A stretch of DNA of 64,000 nucleotides from Marinobacter nitratireducens (GTDB lineage Bacteria > Pseudomonadota > Gammaproteobacteria > Pseudomonadales > Oleiphilaceae), in contig NZ_ANIE01000004.1 of the NCBI RefSeq assembly GCF_000708045.1, positions 62,001 through 126,000 on the forward strand, written 5' to 3'. The notes below the pieces were generated by a model. The model searched no databases and had not been told where the DNA came from. It saw only the letters and a program-made list of their open reading frames with translations. Positions 52,434 through 62,758 of the stretch are shown one piece after another. Both the position numbers and the translations under genes were made by a program. Position 1 is the stretch's first letter. The number at the start of each line of letters is the position of its first letter.

Positions 52434-53192
52434 TTACATGCCTTCCGGCATGGGGCCAAACCACTTCTCGTAGATGGTCTTGTAAGTACCATCTTCTTTC
52501 ATGGAGGCCAGTGCGTCATTCACTTCGTCAAGCCATTCACTGCCTGATTTCAGAGCAATGCCGTATTGTTGGCCTTCATACAGGGGGCCTACGGTTTTGA
52601 CCTTGCCTTTGCCCTTGGTACGAGCGAAGTAGCCCACGTTCGGAGCATCGTAGAAGACCGCATCCACAGCGCCGGACATCAGTGCCATGTACATGTCGGA
52701 GCTGCCCGGGTATGGGGTAACACCGTCGTCCTCTTCGAGGTTCTTGACCAGATAGTCGTAACTGGTTGAACCGATCTTGGAGCCTACTTTCTTGCCCTCA
52801 AGGTCGCTGAAGCCTTCAACACTGTCGTCATTCTGGGTGATCAGGATTCGAAGACCTGAATCGTAGTAGGGGTTGGAGAAATCAACGATCTCCTCCCGTT
52901 CCTCGGTGATCGTGATGCCGGCAATGGCGATATCGACGTTGCCCGTCTGGAGGGCTGGGATGATGCCATTAAAATCCATGGTGTTGAGGTCGATCTCGAA
53001 ACCTGCCCGATCAGCCACTTCGCGGATAATCTCCATGTCGAAGCCGATCATTTCACCGGTTTCCTGATCCATCATTTCGAACGGAACGAAGCTCGGGTCA
53101 GTCACCACGCGCAGGGTCTCTGCGCTGACGGTTCCTGCTGCAACAGTGAGTGCCAGGCTGGCGCCAACGGTTTTCAGCCATTTCGTGCTCAT
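52434..53192 (-). CDS. Polar amino-acid ABC transporter substrate-binding protein
   Basis: This is a 252-residue periplasmic protein of the SBP_bac_3 family with a signal peptide (cleavage near VSA/ETL). Family marks are VPFEMMDQETGEMIGFDMEII and the domain crossing near GKKVGSKIGSTSYDYL. It binds a polar amino acid, probably glutamine or a relative, but the exact ligand is uncertain. ATG 53192 follows AAGGAG. It heads the transporter operon. The 238-base gap before metF contains minor inverted repeats and the metF terminator. Confidence 0.92.
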   Translation of the reverse strand: MSTKWLKTVGASLALTVAAGTVSAETLRVVTDPSFVPFEMMDQETGEMIGFDMEIIREVADRAGFEIDLNTMDFNGIIPALQTGNVDIAIAGITITEEREEIVDFSNPYYDSGLRILITQNDDSVEGFSDLEGKKVGSKIGSTSYDYLVKNLEEDDGVTPYPGSSDMYMALMSGAVDAVFYDAPNVGYFARTKGKGKVKTVGPLYEGQQYGIALKSGSEWLDEVNDALASMKEDGTYKTIYEKWFGPMPEGM

Positions 53193-53391
53193 GCTTTCTC
53201 CTTTGCTTTTTTATGAGGCTCCATCTGTCGGGTAAGACAGGCCGGAAACCACTGCGGATGACGATGATTTCCGGGGAGCGTTAATGGGACTGCATCCCAT
53301 ACAACATAGACTAATGCCATGGTGATTTCAGGAAATCAAATGCTTGGGCGCGAAAAGAGGGCTGGAACGGGGCGGAAGCAAGAAGGAAGAA

Positions 53392-53417
53392 AACGGCCAG
53401 GCAGAGGCCTGGCCGTT
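53392..53417 (-). terminator. Intrinsic terminator after metF
   Basis: AACGGCCAGGC pairs with GCCTGGCCGTT around four bases. On the minus strand it is followed by a T-rich stretch, so it ends the metK-ahcY-metF direction of transcription just after metF. Confidence 0.85.
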
Positions 53418-53430
53418 CGTTGGGGAGCGA

Positions 53431-54300
53431 TCAGAATGCGATTTTCTCGCGATCACTGATGCCCAGGTTTTCCCAGATGCTGAGGCTGGGTTGTGCCTGG
53501 TTCAGTGTGTAGAAGTGCAGTCCGGGCGCGCCGGCTCTGAGCAGCTTTTCACACATGTTGGTAACCACTTCCTCGCCGAACTTGCGGATGCTGTCGGTGT
53601 CATCGCCGTAGGCTTCCAGCTGCTTGCGGATCCAGCGGGGAATTTCGGCGCCGCACATGTCGGAGAACCGCACCAGACTGGAGAAATTGACGATGGGCAT
53701 GATGCCCGGCACCACAGGAATGGTGACTCCCATTTTTTCCAGACGGTCGATGAAGTAGAAGTAGCTGTCGGCGTTGAAGAAGTACTGGGTGATGGCGCTG
53801 TTGGCACCAGCCTTCACCTTGCGGGCGAAGTTCTGCAGATCTTCCTCGGCATTGCGCGCTTGCGGATGGAACTCCGGATAAGCGGCCACCTCAAGGTTGA
53901 AGTGCTCGCCACTGTGCTCCCGGATGAACTCCACCAGCTCATTGGCGAAGCGAAGTTCACCGGAGGCGCCCATACCTGAAGGCATGTCGCCACGCAGGGC
54001 GACGATCCGATTGATGCCGTTTTCCTTGTACAGGTCCAGCAGTTCGCCGATCTCCTGGCGGGTGCCACCCACGCAGGAGAGGTGAGGCGCGGTTGATATG
54101 CCCTGCTTATGCAGGTTCAACACGGTCTCGATCGTGCGGTCCCGGGTGGAACCGCCGGCGCCAAAGGTGACCGAGAAAAAGTCCGGGTTCACCTCTGCCA
54201 GTTTGTTGCGCACATTCTGAAGTTTTTCCTTGCCCTGATCGGTCTTGGGCGGGAAAAACTCGAAGCTGAAGCGGCGCTTGAATTGAGTCTGGCTTTGCAT
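53431..54300 (-). CDS. metF: 5,10-methylenetetrahydrofolate reductase MetF
   Basis: This is a FAD enzyme of 289 residues that makes 5-methyl-THF for methionine synthesis. The fold and conserved blocks are visible: RFSFEFFPPKTDQGKEKL, FFSVTFGAGGSTRD, HLSCVG and the Gly-rich ALRGDMPSGMG. ATG 54300 is used; a TTG at 54312 is open but would crowd the ahcY stop. It lies 12 bases after ahcY and belongs with the SAM-cycle genes. Confidence 0.95.
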   Translation of the reverse strand: MQSQTQFKRRFSFEFFPPKTDQGKEKLQNVRNKLAEVNPDFFSVTFGAGGSTRDRTIETVLNLHKQGISTAPHLSCVGGTRQEIGELLDLYKENGINRIVALRGDMPSGMGASGELRFANELVEFIREHSGEHFNLEVAAYPEFHPQARNAEEDLQNFARKVKAGANSAITQYFFNADSYFYFIDRLEKMGVTIPVVPGIMPIVNFSSLVRFSDMCGAEIPRWIRKQLEAYGDDTDSIRKFGEEVVTNMCEKLLRAGAPGLHFYTLNQAQPSLSIWENLGISDREKIAF

Positions 54301-54312
54301 GGCTCTGTCCAA

Positions 54313-55707
54313 TCAGTACTTGTAGCTTTCCGGCTTGTACGGTCCTTCAACCGGTACACCGATGTATTGAGCCTGCTCCGGGGTCATCTTGGTGATCACG
54401 CCACCAAAACCTTCCACCATGGCGCGGGCCACTTCCTCGTCCAACTGTTTCGGCAGAACCTGAACGTACACGCCCTTGGCGCGGGCGTCTTCCGGCAGGT
54501 CAGCGAATTTGCGCTCGAACAGGTACATCTGGGCTAGAACCTGGTTGGCGAAGGAACCGTCCATGATTCGGGACGGGTGACCGGTGGCGTTGCCCAGGTT
54601 CACCAGACGACCTTCAGACAGCAGGATCAGGTGATCGTTGGTCGCCTTGTCGCGGTATACCACGTGCACCTGCGGTTTGACCTCGTCCCATTCCCAGTTC
54701 TTGCGCATGTAAGCGGTGTCGATTTCGTTGTCGAAGTGACCGATGTTACACACCACGGCACCACTCTTGAGGGCCTTGAGCATGTGGGCGTCGCACACGT
54801 TGACGTTACCGGTGGTGGTAACCAGCAGGTCGGTGGTTCCCAGCAGATCCTTGTTAACACCGGCTTCGGTACCGGTGTTCACTCCGTCGATGTACGGTGA
54901 AACCACTTCAAAACCGTCCATGCAGGCCTGCATGGCGCAGATCGGGTCGGCTTCGGTCACTTTCACGATCATGCCTTCCTGACGGAGGGAGGCGGCGGAG
55001 CCTTTACCGACGTCACCGTAGCCCACAACGAGGGCCTTCTTGCCGGCCATCAGGTGGTCGGTGGCGCGCTTGATGGCGTCGTTCAGGCTGTGGCGACAAC
55101 CGTATTTGTTGTCGTTCTTGGATTTGGTGACGGCGTCGTTCACGTTGATCGCCGGTACCTTGAGGGAGCCTTCGCGCAGCATTTCCTGCAGGCGGTGAAC
55201 GCCGGTGGTGGTCTCTTCGGTGACACCGTGGCAGTTGGCCAGGATTTCCGGGTACTTGTCGTGGAGCAGGGCCGTCAGATCGCCGCCGTCGTCGAGGATC
55301 ATGTTCGGCTCCCAGCCGTCAACGTCGGCACCGACGGTACGCTCGAGGCACCACTCGTATTCGTCGTCGGTCTCACCTTTCCAGGCAAAGACGGGCACGC
55401 CGCTGGCTGCGATGGCCGCTGCAGCCTGATCCTGGGTGGAGAAGATGTTGCAGGAGGACCAGCGCACGCTCGCGCCCAGCTCGACCAGGGTTTCGATCAG
55501 TACGGCGGTCTGGATGGTCATGTGGATGCAGCCCATGATGTTGGCGCCTTTCAGCGGCTGCTCTGCCTTGTACTTGTTACGCAGGGCCATGAGTGCGGGC
55601 ATTTCGCCTTCGGCGATGCTGATTTCCTTGCGGCCCCAGCCGGCGAGTTCGATGTCGCGGACTTTGTAATCGCTGAAGCTGTTCAGTTGTTCTGCCGGAG
55701 TGCTCAT
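54313..55707 (-). CDS. ahcY: S-adenosylhomocysteine hydrolase AhcY
   Basis: This is a 464-residue NAD-dependent enzyme that splits S-adenosylhomocysteine to homocysteine and adenosine, relieving product inhibition of methyltransferases. The NAD-binding motif [10 protein letters not shown] and the conserved [13 protein letters not shown] and [16 protein letters not shown] blocks are present. The C-terminus KPESYKY is typical. It is followed closely by metF. Copy C of the structured element lies in the gap to metK, and no SAH riboswitch was recognised there. Confidence 0.97.
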   Translation of the reverse strand: MSTPAEQLNSFSDYKVRDIELAGWGRKEISIAEGEMPALMALRNKYKAEQPLKGANIMGCIHMTIQTAVLIETLVELGASVRWSSCNIFSTQDQAAAAIAASGVPVFAWKGETDDEYEWCLERTVGADVDGWEPNMILDDGGDLTALLHDKYPEILANCHGVTEETTTGVHRLQEMLREGSLKVPAINVNDAVTKSKNDNKYGCRHSLNDAIKRATDHLMAGKKALVVGYGDVGKGSAASLRQEGMIVKVTEADPICAMQACMDGFEVVSPYIDGVNTGTEAGVNKDLLGTTDLLVTTTGNVNVCDAHMLKALKSGAVVCNIGHFDNEIDTAYMRKNWEWDEVKPQVHVVYRDKATNDHLILLSEGRLVNLGNATGHPSRIMDGSFANQVLAQMYLFERKFADLPEDARAKGVYVQVLPKQLDEEVARAMVEGFGGVITKMTPEQAQYIGVPVEGPYKPESYKY

Positions 55708-55773
55708 TGGTGTTCTCCTGTCAGTTCTGTTTGGGCTCCGGGGATGGTACCCGGGCCTCTAAATCTGGTGGTT

Positions 55774-55881
55774 GGGTGGCGAGGGACTTCTTCCCCGGAA
55801 CCGCTACGAGCACGTCCATGTGCGCTTGTTTCCGGCCATCCTTGGCCTTCAACATTCCGGGGAAGAAGTCCCCCGCCACCC
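55774..55881. repeat. Structured dispersed element, copy C (long arms, conserved interior)
   Basis: The 27-base left arm (55774-55800) is complementary to the right arm (55855-55881) with one mismatch that can pair as G.U on the minus strand. The 54-base interior holds CGAGCACGTCCATGTGCGCTTG and GGCCATCCTTGGCC: two hairpins with TCC tips. The arms are unrelated to those of copies A and B. It lies between metK and ahcY. Confidence 0.75.
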
Positions 55882-55917
55882 TTTCTAACGTTTGGCGTAA
55901 GCCATCCTCGGGTGCTT

Positions 55918-57108
55918 TTAAATTCCTGCTGCGTCGCGAAGTGCTTCGGCGCGATCGGTTTTCTCCCATGGGAAGGCGGTGAAGGTTTTGCCGCCAACGG
56001 TCATTTCGTATGGGTCGCGTCCAAAGTGGCCGTAGGCTGCGGTTGCCCGGTACATCGGGTGCAGCAAGTCCAGCATGTTGGTGATCGCATACGGACGCAG
56101 GTCGAAGTGGTTGCGGACCAGTTCGATGATCTTGTCGTCGCTGATCTTGCCGGTGCCGAAGGTGTTCAGGGAGATGGAGGTCGGCTGTGCCACGCCGATG
56201 GCGTAGGAAACCTGAATCTCGCACTTGTCGGCCAGGCCGGCAGCGACGATGTTCTTGGCGACGTAGCGGCCAGCGTAGGCCGCGGAACGGTCAACCTTGG
56301 ACGGGTCTTTGCCGGAGAATGCGCCGCCACCGTGGCGAGCCATGCCGCCGTAGGTGTCTACGATGATCTTGCGGCCGGTCAGGCCGCAGTCGCCGACCGG
56401 GCCACCGATGACGAACTTGCCGGTGGGGTTGATGTGGAACTGGGTGTCCTTGTGCAGCAGTTCTGCTGGCAGGGCATTTTTGACGATCAGTTCCATCACG
56501 GCTTCTTTCAGGTCCGCCTGGGTGACGTCTTCATCGTGCTGGGTGGAGAGGACCACGGCATCAATGCCGGTTACCTTGCCGTTCTCGTAGCGGCAGGTGA
56601 CCTGGCTCTTGGCATCCGGGCGCAACCAGGGCAGCAGGCCGCTTTTGCGGGCCTCGGCCTGGCGCTGTACCAGGCGGTGGGAGAAGGTGATCGGGGCCGG
56701 CATGAGAACGTCGGTTTCATTGCTGGCGAAACCGAACATCAGGCCCTGGTCGCCTGCGCCCTGATCTTCGGGCTTCTGGCGGTCAACGCCCTGGGCGATA
56801 TCCACAGACTGCTTACCGATGATGTTGATCACGCCACAGGTGTCGCCATCATAGCCAACTGTAGAGGAGGTGTAGCCGATGTCCTTGATGACGCCACGCA
56901 CCAGGTCTTCCAGGTCGACCCAGGCGCTGGTGGTGATTTCGCCACCAACAATGGCTACGCCGGTTTTTACCATGGTTTCGCAGGCAACGCGGGCGTGAGG
57001 GTCATCGGTCAGGATGGCGTCCAGTACTGCGTCAGAGATCTGGTCGGCCAGTTTGTCCGGATGGCCTTCGGAGACCGACTCGGAGGTGAAGATGCTGTAG
57101 TCAGACAT
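55918..57108 (-). CDS. metK: S-adenosylmethionine synthetase MetK
   Basis: This is a 396-residue enzyme that makes SAM from methionine and ATP. The conserved motifs are [29 protein letters not shown] and [16 protein letters not shown]. The start is ATG 57108 (MSDYSIF) behind GAGGAG; the open frame continues nine codons upstream but is not used. The promoter region carries a palindrome identical in its halves to the one at the SahR-like gene, so control by SAH level is likely. Confidence 0.96.
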   Translation of the reverse strand: MSDYSIFTSESVSEGHPDKLADQISDAVLDAILTDDPHARVACETMVKTGVAIVGGEITTSAWVDLEDLVRGVIKDIGYTSSTVGYDGDTCGVINIIGKQSVDIAQGVDRQKPEDQGAGDQGLMFGFASNETDVLMPAPITFSHRLVQRQAEARKSGLLPWLRPDAKSQVTCRYENGKVTGIDAVVLSTQHDEDVTQADLKEAVMELIVKNALPAELLHKDTQFHINPTGKFVIGGPVGDCGLTGRKIIVDTYGGMARHGGGAFSGKDPSKVDRSAAYAGRYVAKNIVAAGLADKCEIQVSYAIGVAQPTSISLNTFGTGKISDDKIIELVRNHFDLRPYAITNMLDLLHPMYRATAAYGHFGRDPYEMTVGGKTFTAFPWEKTDRAEALRDAAGI

Positions 57109-57221
57109 AGGTTTGCTCCTCTTTGAGCGATTCAAAATCGTGCCGGCGAAGGTCAGAAATGACAGGTTCCGGCGACCATGTTGTTGATGTTGTTTGAGTA
57201 TACGTAGAACTACCTACACCC

Positions 57222-57241
57222 ATATCAAAGTTTTTTGATAT
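57222..57241. promoter_or_regulatory. SahR-type palindrome upstream of metK
   Basis: ATATCAAAGTTTTTTGATAT is an inverted repeat with half-site ATATCAAA and TTTGATAT. It lies 114 bases before the metK start and shares its half-sites exactly with the palindrome at 58304-58323, so both are probably bound by the SahR-like ArsR protein. Confidence 0.7.
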
Positions 57242-57259
57242 TCCCTTCAAGTGACCCGG

Positions 57260-58261
57260 TCATTTAGGACCGGTTGTTTTCCAGAATTCCCGGACCTGCA
57301 CCTGAAACCCATTGCGCAGGCCTATAAACAGTTGTTCTCCCGCGGTCAGCCCGGCGTCGGTGGCCCAGGCCGTCAGCTCCTCGGGCTCAAAGCCAAGCCA
57401 GAGATCGCCGCAATTGTCTTTTGCCCAGTCCTGATCGTGGCTGCACAGTTCGCTGACCACGAAGCAGCCCCCGTTGTTCATCAGTGCGGCCGCGTCCAGG
57501 AAAATGTCAGCCGGACTGGGAACGTGGTGTAGCACCATGTTGGCGACCACCAGGTCAAAAGCATCGCCACGAGCGAGCAGGGTGTCGGTGACTCCTTCAA
57601 TCAGGTCCACGTTGTTGAGCCGCTCGTCGATGCAGGTGCGGGTTGCCTTTGCCAGCATGTCCCGGCTGTTGTCCAGGCCAACCACGTGTGATGACAGCCC
57701 CGACAGTACTTTCAGAAAGGCGCCCTCGCCGGGGCCGATTTCCAGTGTGGTCTGCCAGTTCTGCTTTGCGGCGCGTTTGCGCAGTAATTCAGCGACCGGT
57801 TCGGCGTAGAGATCGAACGCGGCAATCAGTTCCTGCTGTTCCTGGAACTGTTCTGCGTGCCGGGCAAAAAATGCCTGGGACTGCTCGGCGCGCTGGGTCC
57901 GGATGGCCTCGATTTTCTCCTGCAGGTGTGTCGGCAGGGTTACCCGGTCAACGGTCTCGAAAATCTGCCGCACGGTCTGGTCGGTCAGTTTCTCGGTATC
58001 CAGATGCAACGGGCGACGATAGAAGATGGCGTTGCCTTCACGTTGCGGTTCCAGCAAGCCAGCTTTATGCATCACCTTCAAGTGATGGCTCATACCAGAC
58101 TGGCGCATGTCAAAGAGCTGGCTGAGTTCCAGTACGCCGAAGGTATCCCGGCGGAGCACACGCAGAATCTCCAGGCGCAGGGGATCACCGCTCGCTTTGA
58201 AGATCGGTGCCAGTACGTCCACGGAGGACAATTCGTTTGCGTGTGCGTTCATGGATGTCAT
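57260..58261 (-). CDS. ArsR-family regulator fused to a SAM-dependent methyltransferase domain (SahR-like)
   Basis: This is a 333-residue fusion. The N-terminal ArsR winged helix, about residues 10-95, includes GDPLRLEILRVL and DMRQSGMSHHLKVMHKAGLL. The C-terminal class I methyltransferase domain has motif I LEIGPGEGAFL near residue 180. SahR of Proteobacteria is an ArsR-type repressor of SAM-cycle genes that responds to S-adenosylhomocysteine; the neighbours metK, ahcY and metF fit this. ATG 58261 is the first ATG; ATG 58252 is also possible, and neither has a strong ribosome site. Whether the methyltransferase domain is catalytic or only a ligand sensor is not known. Confidence 0.85.
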   Translation of the reverse strand: MTSMNAHANELSSVDVLAPIFKASGDPLRLEILRVLRRDTFGVLELSQLFDMRQSGMSHHLKVMHKAGLLEPQREGNAIFYRRPLHLDTEKLTDQTVRQIFETVDRVTLPTHLQEKIEAIRTQRAEQSQAFFARHAEQFQEQQELIAAFDLYAEPVAELLRKRAAKQNWQTTLEIGPGEGAFLKVLSGLSSHVVGLDNSRDMLAKATRTCIDERLNNVDLIEGVTDTLLARGDAFDLVVANMVLHHVPSPADIFLDAAALMNNGGCFVVSELCSHDQDWAKDNCGDLWLGFEPEELTAWATDAGLTAGEQLFIGLRNGFQVQVREFWKTTGPK

Positions 58262-58303
58262 GGCACGGAAGTGTAGGAGGGTTTGGTTGGTCAATCAATA
58301 GGC

Positions 58304-58323
58304 ATATCAAAAAATTTTGATAT
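58304..58323. promoter_or_regulatory. SahR-type palindrome upstream of the SahR-like gene and tkt
   Basis: ATATCAAAAAATTTTGATAT is a 20-base inverted repeat lying 43 bases upstream of the regulator gene and 163 bases before tkt. It matches the metK palindrome and suggests autoregulation. An effect on tkt is possible, given its position in the divergent gap. Confidence 0.7.
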
Positions 58324-58485
58324 AGATTTCGGTTTTGTGAAAATTGGCCTGTTTCGGGAATCCACGGTTAAAGAATGGGTAAAACAAGGCAGGTTGATTT
58401 GCCCCGGCACACACTAATCGGCGAAAATACGCGCCTCTTTTTTGAACACTCTTCTTTTTGCCCGAAAATCACTGGAGAAACGTCA

Positions 58486-60486
58486 ATGCCGTCCCGTAAA
58501 GATCTCGCCAACGCCATTCGCGCGCTGAGCATGGATGCGGTTCAGAAAGCCAAGTCCGGCCACCCGGGTGCGCCCATGGGTATGGCGGATATCGCCGAGG
58601 TACTGTGGAACGATTACCTGAGCCACAACCCGGCCAACCCTCAGTGGGCCAACCGTGACCGCTTTGTGCTGTCCAACGGTCATGGTTCCATGCTGCAATA
58701 TTCCTTGCTGCACCTGAGCGGGTACGACGTTTCCATCGAAGATATCCAGAACTTCCGTCAGCTGCATTCCAAGACTCCGGGTCACCCGGAATACGGCTAC
58801 ACCCCCGGCGTTGAGACCACCACTGGTCCTCTCGGCCAGGGCATTGCCAACGCGGTCGGTTTCGCGCTTGCTGAGAAGTCACTGGCGGCACAGTTCAACC
58901 GTCCCGGACACGACATTGTCGATCACTACACCTACGCTTTCCTGGGTGACGGCTGCCTGATGGAGGGCATCTCCCACGAAGTCTGCTCCCTGGCCGGAAC
59001 GCTGGGCCTTGGTAAGCTGATCTTCTTCTATGACGACAACGGCATCTCCATCGACGGTGAAGTGGAAGGCTGGTTCACGGATGACACACCGAAACGTTTC
59101 GAATCCTACGGCTGGCAGGTAATTCCTGCTGTCGATGGTCATGACGCCGACGCCATCCGCGCCGCCATCGAGGCTGGCCGTGCCAACACCGATCAGCCGA
59201 CCCTGATCTGCTGCAAGACCGTTATTGGTTTCGGCTCTCCCAACAAGCAGGGTAAGGAAAGCTGCCACGGTGCGCCGCTGGGTGATGACGAGATTGCACT
59301 GACCCGCGAGCAGCTGGGTTGGGCGCACGGTCCGTTCGAAATTCCGGCGGACATTGCCGATGCCTGGAATGGCCGTGAAAAAGGCGCAGCAGCCCAAGCC
59401 GCGTGGGAAGAAAAATTTGCAGCCTATGAAAAGGCCGAGCCGGAGCTGGCCGCCGAATTCACGCGTCGCATGGCGGGTGACCTGCCGGCAGACTTCGCCG
59501 AAAAAGCCCAGGCTTACATCCAGGAATGCCAGGACAACGGCGAAACCGTTGCGTCCCGCAAGGCGTCCCAGAACACTCTGAATGCCTACGGCCCGCTGCT
59601 ACCGGAACTGATGGGCGGCTCTGCCGACCTGGCCGGTTCCAACCTGACCATCTGGGGTGGCTGCAAGGGTCTGACCAAAGAAGACGCGTCCGGCAACTAC
59701 ATCTATTACGGCGTTCGCGAATTCGGCATGGCCGCCATCATGAACGGCATCGCCCTGCACGGCGGTTTTGTGCCCTATGGTGCAACCTTCCTGATCTTTA
59801 TGGAATACGCCCGGAACGCGGTTCGCATGGCCGCCCTGATGAAGCAGCGCTCCATCTATGTATTTACCCACGACTCCATCGGCCTGGGCGAAGATGGCCC
59901 GACTCACCAGCCGGTTGAACAGTTGGCAAGCCTGCGCACGACCCCGAACATGAGCACCTGGCGCCCGGCGGATGCCGTTGAGTCGGCGGTAGCGTGGAAG
60001 TCGGCCCTTGAGCGCAAGGATGGCCCCACGGCCATGATCTTCTCCCGTCAGGGTCTGCCGCATCAGGATCGTAGTGCCCAGCAGTTGGCCGATGTTTCCA
60101 AAGGCGCCTATGTGCTGTCCGACAGCGACGGTACTCCGGAGCTGATCCTGATCGCTACGGGTTCTGAAGTATCTCTGGCCCAGGACGCCGCGGCTCAGCT
60201 GCGTGAAAAGGGACGGGCGGTGCGCGTCGTATCCATGCCGTCGACCGATGTATTTGACGCCCAGAGCGCCGAGTACAAGCAGCAGGTTCTGCCGCTGGAA
60301 GTGGCCAACCGCATCGCCGTGGAAGCGGGTATCGCGGACTACTGGTACAAGTACGTGGGCCTCGACGGTCGCGTTATCGGCATGACCACCTTCGGTGAGT
60401 CCGCTCCGGCGGGCGAGCTGTTCAAGGAATTCGGCTTCACTGTCGATAATGTCCTGGAAGTGGCTGACGAACTGCTGGACGCCTGA
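58486..60486 (+). CDS. tkt: Transketolase
   Basis: This is a 666-residue thiamine-diphosphate enzyme of the pentose phosphate pathway, transferring two-carbon units between sugar phosphates. The ThDP motif begins [13 protein letters not shown], and the early [11 protein letters not shown] and the later [17 protein letters not shown] are diagnostic. ATG 58486 ([15 protein letters not shown]) follows GGAG; an in-frame ATG at 58375 is upstream of the conserved start. It is first in tkt-epd-pgk-fba and overlaps epd by one base. Confidence 0.97.
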   Translation: MPSRKDLANAIRALSMDAVQKAKSGHPGAPMGMADIAEVLWNDYLSHNPANPQWANRDRFVLSNGHGSMLQYSLLHLSGYDVSIEDIQNFRQLHSKTPGHPEYGYTPGVETTTGPLGQGIANAVGFALAEKSLAAQFNRPGHDIVDHYTYAFLGDGCLMEGISHEVCSLAGTLGLGKLIFFYDDNGISIDGEVEGWFTDDTPKRFESYGWQVIPAVDGHDADAIRAAIEAGRANTDQPTLICCKTVIGFGSPNKQGKESCHGAPLGDDEIALTREQLGWAHGPFEIPADIADAWNGREKGAAAQAAWEEKFAAYEKAEPELAAEFTRRMAGDLPADFAEKAQAYIQECQDNGETVASRKASQNTLNAYGPLLPELMGGSADLAGSNLTIWGGCKGLTKEDASGNYIYYGVREFGMAAIMNGIALHGGFVPYGATFLIFMEYARNAVRMAALMKQRSIYVFTHDSIGLGEDGPTHQPVEQLASLRTTPNMSTWRPADAVESAVAWKSALERKDGPTAMIFSRQGLPHQDRSAQQLADVSKGAYVLSDSDGTPELILIATGSEVSLAQDAAAQLREKGRAVRVVSMPSTDVFDAQSAEYKQQVLPLEVANRIAVEAGIADYWYKYVGLDGRVIGMTTFGESAPAGELFKEFGFTVDNVLEVADELLDA

Positions 60487-61520
60487 TGAGCAACCCAAAG
60501 CCTTTTCGAGTTGCCATCAACGGGTACGGCCGAATTGGCCAGTGCGTGTTGAGAGCGCTCTATGAAAACGGCTATCGCGATCACCTCCAGGTGGTCGCGA
60601 TCAACGAGTTGTCCGACATCGACACCATCGCCCACCTGACACGCTACGATTCCACCCACGGCCGTTTCCGTGGTGACATCGACGTGCAGGGCGATGATCT
60701 GGTCGTCAATGGCGACCACATCCGGATTCTCCGGCATCCCGAGGCGGAAGCGTTGCCTTGGCGGTTGCTGGACGTGGATCTGGTGCTGGAGTGCACCGGA
60801 GCCTACAGTGATCGTGCGACCGCCGAAAAGCACATAGATGCCGGCGCCCGCCGACTGCTGTTCTCTCAGCCCGCCGAGTCTGACGTGGATCGCACGGTGG
60901 TGTTCGGCATCAATCACCAGCAGCTGAACGCGGCGGACCGAATTGTTGCTGCAGGCTCCTGCACCACCAACTGCCTGGTGCCGGTGATCAAGGTCCTGGA
61001 CGATGCGTTCGGTGTCGAGCAGGGCAGCACCACCACCATCCACGCTGCGATGAACGATCAACCGGTTATCGATGCCTATCATCATCAGGACCTGCGACGC
61101 ACGCGAAGTGCGTTGCATAACATTGTTCCGGTGGATACCGGCCTGGCTCGCGGCATTGAGCGCCTGCTCCCTGAGATGGAGGGACGGTTCAGCTCGGTTG
61201 CCATGCGCGTTCCCACCCTGAACGTGTCCGCGATCGATATGGTGGTCAATGTGGAAAAGGCGACCACAATCCGGGAGGTTAATGACCTGCTCAGCGGCGC
61301 TGCCAAGGGGCCGCTGAAAGGTATTCTTGGATACACCGACGAGCTTCTGGCCAGTTCCGATTTCAACCACGATGCCCACTCCGGTGTGGTCGATGGTGGC
61401 CAGACTCGAGTGACGGGTGGAACCATGGTGAAAGTGTTGTGCTGGTTCGATAACGAGTGGGGCTTTGCGAACCGGATGCTGGATGTCAGCCAGAGCTGGC
61501 TGAAAACGACTGATAACTGA
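60486..61520 (+). CDS. epd: D-erythrose-4-phosphate dehydrogenase Epd
   Basis: This is a 344-residue NAD enzyme related to GAPDH. It oxidises erythrose 4-phosphate to erythronate 4-phosphate, feeding pyridoxal phosphate synthesis. The N-terminal INGYGRIGQ, catalytic Cys in SCTTNC and the HDAHSGVVDGGQTRV block match Epd better than GAPDH. Its start overlaps the tkt stop. The tkt-epd-pgk-fba order is the usual one in Gammaproteobacteria. A second GAPDH function cannot be excluded from sequence alone. Confidence 0.9.
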   Translation: MSNPKPFRVAINGYGRIGQCVLRALYENGYRDHLQVVAINELSDIDTIAHLTRYDSTHGRFRGDIDVQGDDLVVNGDHIRILRHPEAEALPWRLLDVDLVLECTGAYSDRATAEKHIDAGARRLLFSQPAESDVDRTVVFGINHQQLNAADRIVAAGSCTTNCLVPVIKVLDDAFGVEQGSTTTIHAAMNDQPVIDAYHHQDLRRTRSALHNIVPVDTGLARGIERLLPEMEGRFSSVAMRVPTLNVSAIDMVVNVEKATTIREVNDLLSGAAKGPLKGILGYTDELLASSDFNHDAHSGVVDGGQTRVTGGTMVKVLCWFDNEWGFANRMLDVSQSWLKTTDN

Positions 61521-61549
61521 TCTGCTGAATCAATCAAGGAAACAAGATT

Positions 61550-62710
61550 ATGGCCATCAAAAAGATGACTGACCTGGACCTCGCCGGCAAGCGGGTCCTC
61601 ATCCGTGAAGACCTGAACGTGCCGGTCAAGGACGGCAAGGTATCCAGCGATGCCCGTATCCGTGCCTCCCTGCCAACCATCAAGGCGGCCAAAGACGCCG
61701 GTGCCAAAGTCATGCTGATGTCCCACCTGGGCCGCCCGGAAGAGGGCGTTTATGACGAGGCCTCCTCCATGAAACCGGTCGCCGAGCACCTGACCGGCCT
61801 GCTGGGTCAGGAAGTGCGCCTGATCAAGGACTATCTGAACGGCGTCGAAGTGGCCGACGGAGAAGTGGTTCTGTTTGAGAACGTCCGCTTCAACAAGGGC
61901 GAGAAGAAAGACAACGAAGAGCTGTCAAAGCAGTACGCCGCCCTGTGCGACATCTACGTGATGGACGCCTTCGGCACCGCCCACCGCGCCCAGGCCTCTA
62001 CCCACGGCGTTGCCCGGTTCGCGCCCGAAGCCTGTGCCGGCCCGCTGCTGGCCGCTGAGCTGGATGCACTGGGCAAAGCCCTCGACAACCCGGCCAAGCC
62101 GGTAGTGGCAATCGTGGGTGGCTCCAAGGTGTCCACCAAGCTGGACGTGTTGAACGCTCTGGAAAAAGTCTGTGACCAGATCATCGTGGGTGGCGGCATC
62201 GCCAATACCTTCCTCGCCGCAGCGGGTCACCCGGTTGGTAAATCCCTGTGCGAGCACGACCTGATCGATACCGCCAAGGACATCGCTTCCCGAGTGGAAA
62301 TTCCGCTGCCGGTGGATGTCGTCGTCGCGCCTGAGTTCGCCGAGACGGCCCCCGCGACCACCAAGAACATCGACGAGGTCAGCGAAGGCGACATGATCCT
62401 CGACGTAGGGCCGGAAACGGCCGGGCAATTTGCAGAACTGCTGAAAAACGCCAAGACCATCCTCTGGAATGGTCCGGTTGGTGTGTTTGAGTTCGATCAG
62501 TTCGGCAACGGCACCAAATCCCTCGCCGATGCCATCGCCGAAAGCGACGCCTTCTCACTGGCAGGAGGCGGTGATACCGTTGCCGCCGTTGACAAATACG
62601 GCGTAGCTGACAAGATTTCCTATATCTCGACCGGCGGTGGTGCATTCCTGGAGTTCGTAGAAGGCAAGACACTCCCCGCTGTCGCTGTTCTGGAAGAGCG
62701 CGGCGCGTAA
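61550..62710 (+). CDS. pgk: Phosphoglycerate kinase Pgk
   Basis: This is a 386-residue glycolytic enzyme that converts 1,3-bisphosphoglycerate and ADP to 3-phosphoglycerate and ATP. The substrate and hinge motifs [25 protein letters not shown] and the nucleotide loop WNGPVGVFE are all present, with the C-terminal [16 protein letters not shown] 61550 follows AAGGAAAC. It is 29 bases after epd in the same operon. Confidence 0.97.
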   Translation: MAIKKMTDLDLAGKRVLIREDLNVPVKDGKVSSDARIRASLPTIKAAKDAGAKVMLMSHLGRPEEGVYDEASSMKPVAEHLTGLLGQEVRLIKDYLNGVEVADGEVVLFENVRFNKGEKKDNEELSKQYAALCDIYVMDAFGTAHRAQASTHGVARFAPEACAGPLLAAELDALGKALDNPAKPVVAIVGGSKVSTKLDVLNALEKVCDQIIVGGGIANTFLAAAGHPVGKSLCEHDLIDTAKDIASRVEIPLPVDVVVAPEFAETAPATTKNIDEVSEGDMILDVGPETAGQFAELLKNAKTILWNGPVGVFEFDQFGNGTKSLADAIAESDAFSLAGGGDTVAAVDKYGVADKISYISTGGGAFLEFVEGKTLPAVAVLEERGA

Positions 62711-62758
62711 AGATTTACAGATCATCAACCTTAAAAGTCTAACTGAAGGAGACAACCC

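Noticed and set aside
55708..55917. SAH riboswitch upstream of ahcY
   Set aside because: The expected conserved core was not recognised; the space is occupied by copy C and a short GC-rich hairpin.
55054..57126. A 690-codon open frame on the plus strand across metK and ahcY
   Set aside because: It is antisense to two well-recognised genes and runs through copy C; it has no family features.
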